Made by a program: the position numbers and the translations under genes | Assembly (NCBI GenBank): GCA_003427395.1 | Contig: BFEA01000001.1 | Coordinates: 7,851,917-7,897,113, forward strand | Direction of reading: 5' to 3' | DNA from: Chara braunii | Taxonomy: Eukaryota; Streptophyta; Charophyceae; Charales; Characeae | Length of the DNA: 45,197 nt | Notes under the pieces: model-generated | The model's database searches: none | Seen by the model: the letters and a program-made list of their open reading frames with translations, nothing else | What the model was told of the DNA's origin: nothing | In this document: positions 39,814 through 45,197 of the stretch, piece by piece | Layout: each line of letters begins with the position of its first letter | Position numbering within the stretch: position 1 is the stretch's first letter

Positions 39814-40302
39814 TCATTTTTGACGAGCCTGAAGCATGCTAAAGTCCAGAAGGGAGGACAGAACGTCCTCATGGTTCACAAGCGGCTCGCTACAACGGGT
39901 TGAGTGAATGGCTCGGCGCGTCGGTAATCGAGGAGAGGTAGGAGGGGAGACGGTGGTTTGCGGAAGTGCAGACGGTACTGCGACAGAGGGCCGAGTCCAC
40001 TCTTTCGGATCCTGCGATACCTCAACTCCAGTAGCGAGAGGGGCAAACCACGATAAAGATGTCGGAAAGCCGACTACCGAGGAGAGCGCAGGTGTACACT
40101 GCACCATAGTTAGGAGGTGCCACGGGGATGCGCGGCGCCGGGGGGGGACCGAGCACGACACTGGCGGGAAAGCTCGGCATACTGGCGGTCGAGGGCGGCA
40201 GTGTAAGGGCACCGCGAGGAGGTATGACCGTCTTGGCGGCAGCGTAAACACCCACGCCGACCCAAAATGGTCGTGCCTCCCACAGTGGAAAGGACACCAC
40301 AA
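39814..40302 (-). pseudogene. element 3 gag-protease linker, possible decayed zinc knuckle
   Basis: Starts WCPFHCGRHDHFGSAW, which resembles a CCHC nucleic-acid-binding knuckle in which spacing is altered and the last Cys is Trp. The remainder is proline-rich and low in complexity. The knuckle assignment is tentative. Confidence 0.4.
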
Positions 40303-40316
40303 GGAAGGACGAAGCC

Positions 40317-41318
40317 CTAAGGGAGGTCCTGCTGAGGGACCTTAGGGGGCGACGAGCGAGCGTGACCAGAGCGGCTGCGTGCTCGAGAGAGGGTGGAGAG
40401 GACGAGCTGGAGGCGCTCGACTATAGGGAGGGTAGAGTCCTCCGGGTGGTAGTGGAGGGCCTTGCAGAGGTCAAGCTCGTCACTATGGTCACCCTCAGAC
40501 GATAGCGGGGCAACAACATCCTGCTCATCATCCCCAAGCGCGCTGAAGCGGCGTAAGAAGTAGAGGTCCTGCTGCGGGGAACGGCGGGGACAACCGTAGA
40601 AAGGGAAACAACGTTGGGAAGTGCCGTGAGAGAAGGCGGGAGCGTAACCAGTACGCTGAGGCTGGGAGGAGGAAGCGGGGTGAAGATGGACCCACATCCG
40701 CTGATGGGCCCTGGCGGTCTCGTAGGCCTGCGGGGCCGATGTAAAGTCATACCGCCATAACTCAGAATGGTACTGAAGGGGAAGGCTTGCCAAAAAGTGA
40801 TCGATGAGGGCAGCCTCGGGGAGGAACGCCACATTGCAAATGAGGCAGGCGTCCTGAAAGACTTGGATGTGGCAGTTCAGGCCGACAGCGCCACTAGAGC
40901 CGGACCAGCGTGTACTGACGACACGCTTGAAGGCGTCGGTCACCTCGTGTCGGGCTTCAAAGCGATCCTCGAGGAATGCCTGAAAATCCACGAAGGTCGG
41001 GGTTCGACACTCACGAAGGGAGTGAGTGTAGAAATCCTCTCAGGCGTCGAAAGGATCGCCACGCAGGCCCGTGGAGAGGTAAGCCACCCACTGGTAAGGT
41101 GGGACGACCATGAGCTGGAGCGTGCGAGTGGCAGACTGCAGCCACCGAGGCACACGTATCCATGTACCGTCGTACAAGGCAATGTCCGTCAAGCGGACGA
41201 GTGGTGCGCCACCATTTTGGCAGCGAGGAGATTGAGGAGCAGAGGCCTGCGCTACGGCTGAGTAAGTCGGTGCCGGTCCTGGAGAGGGGGGCGCAGTTGC
41301 TGTATGACCGGACCGCAT
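40317..41318 (-). pseudogene. element 3 gag capsid region
   Basis: Retrotransposon Gag capsid-like region. 41318-41040 contains PLVRLTDIALYDG and PYQWVAYL. A TGA (41040-41042) interrupts it; the same frame resumes with FQAFLEDRFEARHEVTDAF, LIDHFLASLPLQYHSELW and an acidic then basic tail. Order and motifs match the Gypsy gag fold, and element 2 has counterparts at 27240-27812. Confidence 0.8.
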
Positions 41319-42175
41319 GGTGGAGCGGCGCGGGGAACAGCGGCACGCTGTGCGGGAGTTGTGGTAGAAGAGGTCGCAGCAACCGATGAAGTAATAAGGA
41401 GATAGGACGGGGATGTTTGGGGTGCAGGGCGAGGGAGGCGAGCCTGCATGGATGGAAGAGTAGAGGAAGAAGGGGGTGCGCCCGAAGGCGCGGCCACTGG
41501 TGAGGGTAGGGGTGGTTGAAGGCGTAAGAAGACGAGGTCAGCCCAGGTCTGGGCAAGCTTGGCCTCAAGACGTCGGACATAGATCGAGCGAGGAATAGTG
41601 GGAGGAGGAGTGGGGGAAGTAGACGCACGAGCGGCGCTGGGCATCCTATAAGGGGGAGAGTCAGGTGGCGCTGCGGTCGTGCGGAGGGGAGGGAGAAGTG
41701 GGGCACCCGGAAAAGTTGAGACAACGACAGAGGGTTGTGGTTCCGTGGCCGTAGTGAGCGGAGTCTGGGCGGGTGCGCCCGTAGAGTGAGGAGACGTCTG
41801 GCCCGTGACTGCCGTCGCGCGAGGAGCATGGACGGTCACCAAAATGGTCGGATCGGGGGTAGCGGAGGAGGAAGCTCCGTCGTGGTCACCACATCGGAGG
41901 ACTAGGGACCCGGACTGGGAGCAAGGAGAAGAGAGAGAGTTAGGAGAGGAAGGACGCGTAGTGTCCTGGAGTTGCCGCATGCCAGCAGCAAGAGTCGCCA
42001 CCTGCGCCTGTAAGGGAGGAAGGGTCGCCAGTTGCGCCTGGATGGGGACGAGGAAGGAGGTGAAGAGGGTGTGCAGATCCCCCTGGGGCTGATAGCCCTG
42101 GTCCGCCGGCACGGGTGTGGAGCCCGGCGCCGAGGTCGTCGCCGCGTCGACGGCTTGTGACACCCCATCGGCCAT
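41252..42175 (-). pseudogene. element 3 gag N-terminal region
   Basis: A real ATG in a good context (CCCCATGGCC) begins MADGVSQAVDAATTS. Gln/Leu heptad-like residues follow (PIQAQLATLPPLQAQVATL, about residues 47-66), suggesting a short coiled coil, then a long Pro/Ser/Thr/Ala-rich segment. The frame differs from the capsid region, so a frameshift lies near 41300. Confidence 0.75.
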
Positions 42176-42179
42176 GGGG

Positions 42180-42490
42180 AGGTGACGGGCCGGATTGGAG
42201 GGGGCTAGAGGAGATCCGCGTGAGCGGATGGCGTAAGGGGGGGTCTGCGATAGAAAGTGACGGGCAATGCTAGCGAGTCTAGCGGGGATGCTGTCAAAGG
42301 GAGAAAGGTGGTTCGGGTCTAGGGTGCCCGAATGGGACGGGGAAGTAGGGAGAAGGGTGATGGGAGAGTAGGCGGGTTAGGAGAACCCTAAACCCTAGAA
42401 AAACCCTAAGAAAAGCCTAACTGGAGTTTGGGTGGTTAGGGTAGGGTAGCGGCACCCTAATTAAGAAAAAAAAATAGCAACCATGGAGGG
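42180..42490 (-). other. element 3 leader with CCCTAA-type motifs
   Basis: Homologous to 28906-29068. AACCCTAAACCCTAG and later GGTTAGGGTAGGG are telomere-like on opposite strands. Confidence 0.6.
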
Positions 42491-42529
42491 GAGGGGGAGA
42501 GAACAATAAATAAACAGTGAAATTTTAAG

Positions 42530-42715
42530 AGAAAAAAAAAAAAATAAAAAAAAATTAAGGAAATAAGTAAAAAAAATGTGAAGAGAAAAAAAATATTGTT
42601 TTTTTTAGAATTTTCGGCAGCATTTCTCAACCCCCCATGAGGTCAAAAATGTGTCAGGAGGAAGGGGAGACAAAGAGAAGCATGCTAAATTTTACAATGC
42701 CGTTGTCGAGCGCAT
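42530..42715. repeat. element 2/3 family upstream sequence, copy 2
   Basis: Matches 31498-31690, here without the LINE, so it gives the empty site for the LINE insertion. Confidence 0.7.
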
Positions 42716-42872
42716 CGGCCCCCGCCTTTTTGCAAAGAAGTGGGAGTCCTCCCGGCTATGTCACGCAGGAGTTAAAACAAAAACAAAACCAAGAGACAAC
42801 TTAGGACGATGCATAAATAATCCCGCAAACCGCCGAGACGGGCGCGGTAGCATTGTCCCTTCGCCGCTCTAG

Positions 42873-43500
42873 CCGGGTGCGCCAGCTGTACATCTCACGG
42901 TCCCCTACGACAGGATAGGTTTTCGTGGGGCACATCTTACCTTTCCTAAGGAGCTGTCACCACCCTCAGGGGCGTATCCCTACCGAGCTACTGACCCACG
43001 TGCGAAAGCCTTTACATGCAATTGCAAAGGTAGGTCAGTTGAGGGCATTTGCTCGCTCGCTGGAATATAGATACGCTTGGTTAACGCCAAGTGGACCCGG
43101 GTTGTCCGTCTCCTGAGGTGCTGATCTCCTAGGTACGAACGAACGTCGGTCGACTAGGACGGTCTCAACCAGACGTGAAACCCACAATATAATTATAGTC
43201 CCTTTACAACTCTCTGATCACAAAATAAAATCAATACACTTTATATCCAATCACACAAGATTGGATTTTGACTCGATGAGACGATCTGCCAAAGGTGGAG
43301 GCTTGATGTTGACGAAAGATTTGGATGACCAACCTAACCTTTGACCTATGGTTGAGTCTGTCGATACCTATCAAACCCTGCCAGGAATGACTTCTGCAAG
43401 TAAATTTCACTGCTACCATGCAGATCAACAAGTGATCTGGTTCCCGGCTGAAGTTTGAACTCTTGGTTCGACCACACCTCCGCAACATATATAACTTAGC
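42873..43500 (-). repeat. possible 5' LTR end and primer-binding site
   Basis: On the minus strand TGGCGCACCCGG (42885 to 42874) resembles a PBS, preceded two bases earlier by a sequence ending GATGTACA, as an LTR should end. Upstream on that strand is a TATATA motif (about 43488). The LTR length and left boundary are not defined, and no second copy exists in the window. Confidence 0.35.
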
Positions 43501-44517
43501 CGGAGGCGCGTATCAATTATGTTGGTCGCTTTGTCCTCCAGGGCAATAATTACTCTTTCTGTTTCACAAATGATGAAGTATCCATCTACATCATTAGGTC
43601 ATTCAAAACAAAACCGCAGTTGATATCGCTGCGCAAGGAGAACCATCACCTTCATTACCTACTTATTCTTGTGGGATGGAGCTTCTTCTGTCTCCGACAC
43701 GCACCTATCCCTCTAGGAAGTGGTCTTGTGGATACTCCTTCCCCTCGCCCGAGCCCGAAGACTCGGATCTCAGAGGTTGGGCCATCACCACCGAGTCGGC
43801 AGAGTACCACCCCCGACGAGTCGGGTCCACTCCAAGTCGATAACAGGGCCGACTCCGAAAGCATACAAACCCCCGCCTTGGATGCTTCCTAGAGAGAAAG
43901 ACTGCATTCGCCATGAGTAGGTTTTCTTTTACTCTCATTGCTCATAAGTTTTGGGTAACTCAGATAAAAAAAGGAACTGAAGAAGATAGACGACGAGGAT
44001 TAGTTGGACAGGTATAGGTAGATAAGGTCATTCGGGATAGAAAAAGTTAATCATGGGCAGAAAGCTAAATCCGTTTGACCTTATCTGCTTTATTTCAATC
44101 GAATTCATTCTACGACACACGTTGAATAATATTTCCCAAAACAACAGTTCTTTTAACGAGCAAGCAGGTGGGAGGTAGAAGGAGGGACTATCTCCAACAG
44201 GCACAATCAATCCCCTTTGCAAGCACCCTTCTACCTAGATGCACATCAAACCAAACAACAAGTTCAAAGGAAAGCAAAGCAAACCCGAACTCACGTTAGA
44301 CTCTCATTCACACACGCAAACACACATTTTTTTTACCTTTTCAGTGAACATTCAAAGGACAGGGTCAAGCAAAGTGTGGGTTCACACAAGTGTGAAGGGG
44401 TCTGAGTCAAACTGACCTCGAGTGAAGTTTGGTCTGACCCACTCAAGAAGACCGTATAGAATCACACCACTTGACGAGAAGGTTATCGCAACAAGTCGTC
44501 AGCAAAGTGATCCACAC
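43501..44517. other. non-coding, nothing recognised
   Basis: Open frames at about 43620-43938 lie on opposite strands over the same bases and show no domain. GAGTCGG-type short repeats occur at about 43745-43860. Confidence 0.5.
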
Positions 44518-44835
44518 CAGAGGTGGCAACTGGGTAACCGTTGCCCGTACCCGACTGTACCCAACTGTAACTGGCGGGTTATGGGCAGGTACAGGTACCC
44601 TTCCGAAGGGGGGCATTGGTATGGGCAGGCGTAAATTTTATTTGTGGATTTCAGGGCAGACATGGTTGCACTGCGTGGAGATCACGGGCAGGCATGAGCG
44701 GGTACTAGCAGTGAAAAGGAAAAAAACACAGGTATGGGCGGGCAAGGAAAAAAAAAAGCACGGGTACAATCGTTATAGGGTGGTGAAAAAAACAATCAGA
44801 TGGGTATGGGCGGGTAAGCAACTCTGTCGGGTAAC
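44518..44835 (+). mobile_element. possible hAT-like terminus with GGGTA-rich repeats
   Basis: CAGAGGTGGCAACTGGGTAACC looks like a hAT terminal sequence. It is followed by many GGGTA, GGGCGGGTA and GTACCC motifs typical of subterminal transposase-binding repeats. No matching opposite end or target duplication was found. Confidence 0.35.
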
Positions 44836-45060
44836 CGTACGTAATATCCACCTTCCCCCTTTTCCCCCCCTTCCGTTCTTCCCACTGTTCTCAGAAAATA
44901 TGCAGACCGGGGGAGCTGTATTTTTCTTAGGCACAACTTTTTTTCCTGGCACGAACGGCGAGAAAAATATTGAATTAGCCTCCCAACTTTGAAATTTGCC
45001 ATTGTCGAAATTGGAAGGCTACAGCCTCACCTCAGGGAGCTCCCCCTTGGAAATTGACCG

Positions 45061-45157
45061 CCCGTTATGGTTGTACCCGCCGCCCTTCTGTGTGTGCATG
45101 CCACTGCATGGCCATCGTCCCCCCGTCGTGGTTGTACCCGCTGCCGTTCTGTGTGTG
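45061..45157 (+). repeat. 61-bp tandem duplication
   Basis: CCCGT--TGGTTGTACCCGC-GCC-TTCTGTGTGTG occurs at 45061-45096 and 45122-45157. Confidence 0.85.
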
Positions 45158-45169
45158 TTGGATGTCCAT

Positions 45170-45197
45170 GAGAGAGAGAGAGAGAGAGAGAGAGAGA
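45170..45197. repeat. (GA)n microsatellite at window end
   Basis: Pure GA run to the last base. Confidence 0.97.

Larger units (their letters stand above)
35400..42490 (-). mobile_element. Ty3/Gypsy chromovirus-type element 3
   Basis: Same family as element 2 and far better preserved: leader, gag (42175 to about 40317), protease, RT, RNase H, integrase and chromodomain on the minus strand. From 39711 to 35905 all pol pieces share one frame and are separated only by stops, so pol was one continuous polyprotein. A possible 5' LTR lies at 42888-43500; no matching 3' LTR was found on the left, so that end is undefined. Confidence 0.9.

Noticed and set aside
41011-42168. Overlapping long frames on both strands in the gag N-terminal region
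   Set aside because: High-GC, proline-rich coding leaves shadow frames open; only the ATG at 42175 has family support.

Overview
The window is transposon-dense eukaryotic DNA with no complete host gene that I can support. Degenerate TTTAGGG runs (about 631-659), chromodomain Ty3/Gypsy retrotransposons and primer-binding sites resembling the complement of plant initiator-Met tRNA point to the green lineage. A large, repeat-rich streptophyte genome, possibly a charophyte alga such as Chara, is my best guess. That guess is inference, not an identification. Both ends of the window run into (GA)n microsatellites. A 90-base N gap lies at 33608-33697, and a doubled Tn5 mosaic-end adapter is embedded at 31226-31263, so this is a short-read draft scaffold.

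Layout. (1) 1-13130: low-copy sequence with many simple repeats and minisatellites, tandem duplications, foldback hairpins, short pieces of a LINE 3' end and one other dispersed repeat. A possible two-exon secreted-peptide gene lies at 86-535 (weak). (2) 13131-21448: one Ty3/Gypsy element on the + strand with two ~1.0 kb LTRs, a 4-bp CAAT target duplication, PBS, PPT, and broken protease, RT, RNase H, integrase and chromodomain-like segments. Its gag is not recognisable. A foreign LTR plus PBS sits in its leader, and a 684-bp insert carrying a hammerhead-ribozyme-like motif splits the RT/RNase H coding sequence. (3) 21449-22900: LINE-tail fragments, a long direct repeat and a hairpin. (4) 22908-28905 (- strand): a second Gypsy family, heavily decayed, cut in its integrase by a copy of the foreign LTR. 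(5) 29078-31488 (+): a 5'-truncated LINE with a 9-bp target duplication and (TAAA)n tail, inserted in the leader of element 2. (6) 31490-35400: AT-rich DNA with a cluster of hAT-like non-autonomous elements carrying CCGAACGTTCGG-type subterminal repeats, then a compound foldback. (7) 35400-42490 (-): a second, better preserved copy of the element-2 family with gag, protease, RT, RNase H, integrase and chromodomain; nearly all pol lies in one frame interrupted by stops. (8) 42490-45197: leader and LTR-like sequence, a possible hAT end, short tandem repeats and a terminal GA tract.

The elements are nested and dead. In elements 1 and 3, every premature stop I resolved can be explained by one C-to-T or G-to-A transition. 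The points most worth checking are the hammerhead-like motif (17946-17993, - strand), a covarying terminal hairpin shared by two LTR copies, two pre-miRNA-like foldbacks (3612-3726 and 7478-7564), the hAT-like family, and the adapter artefact.
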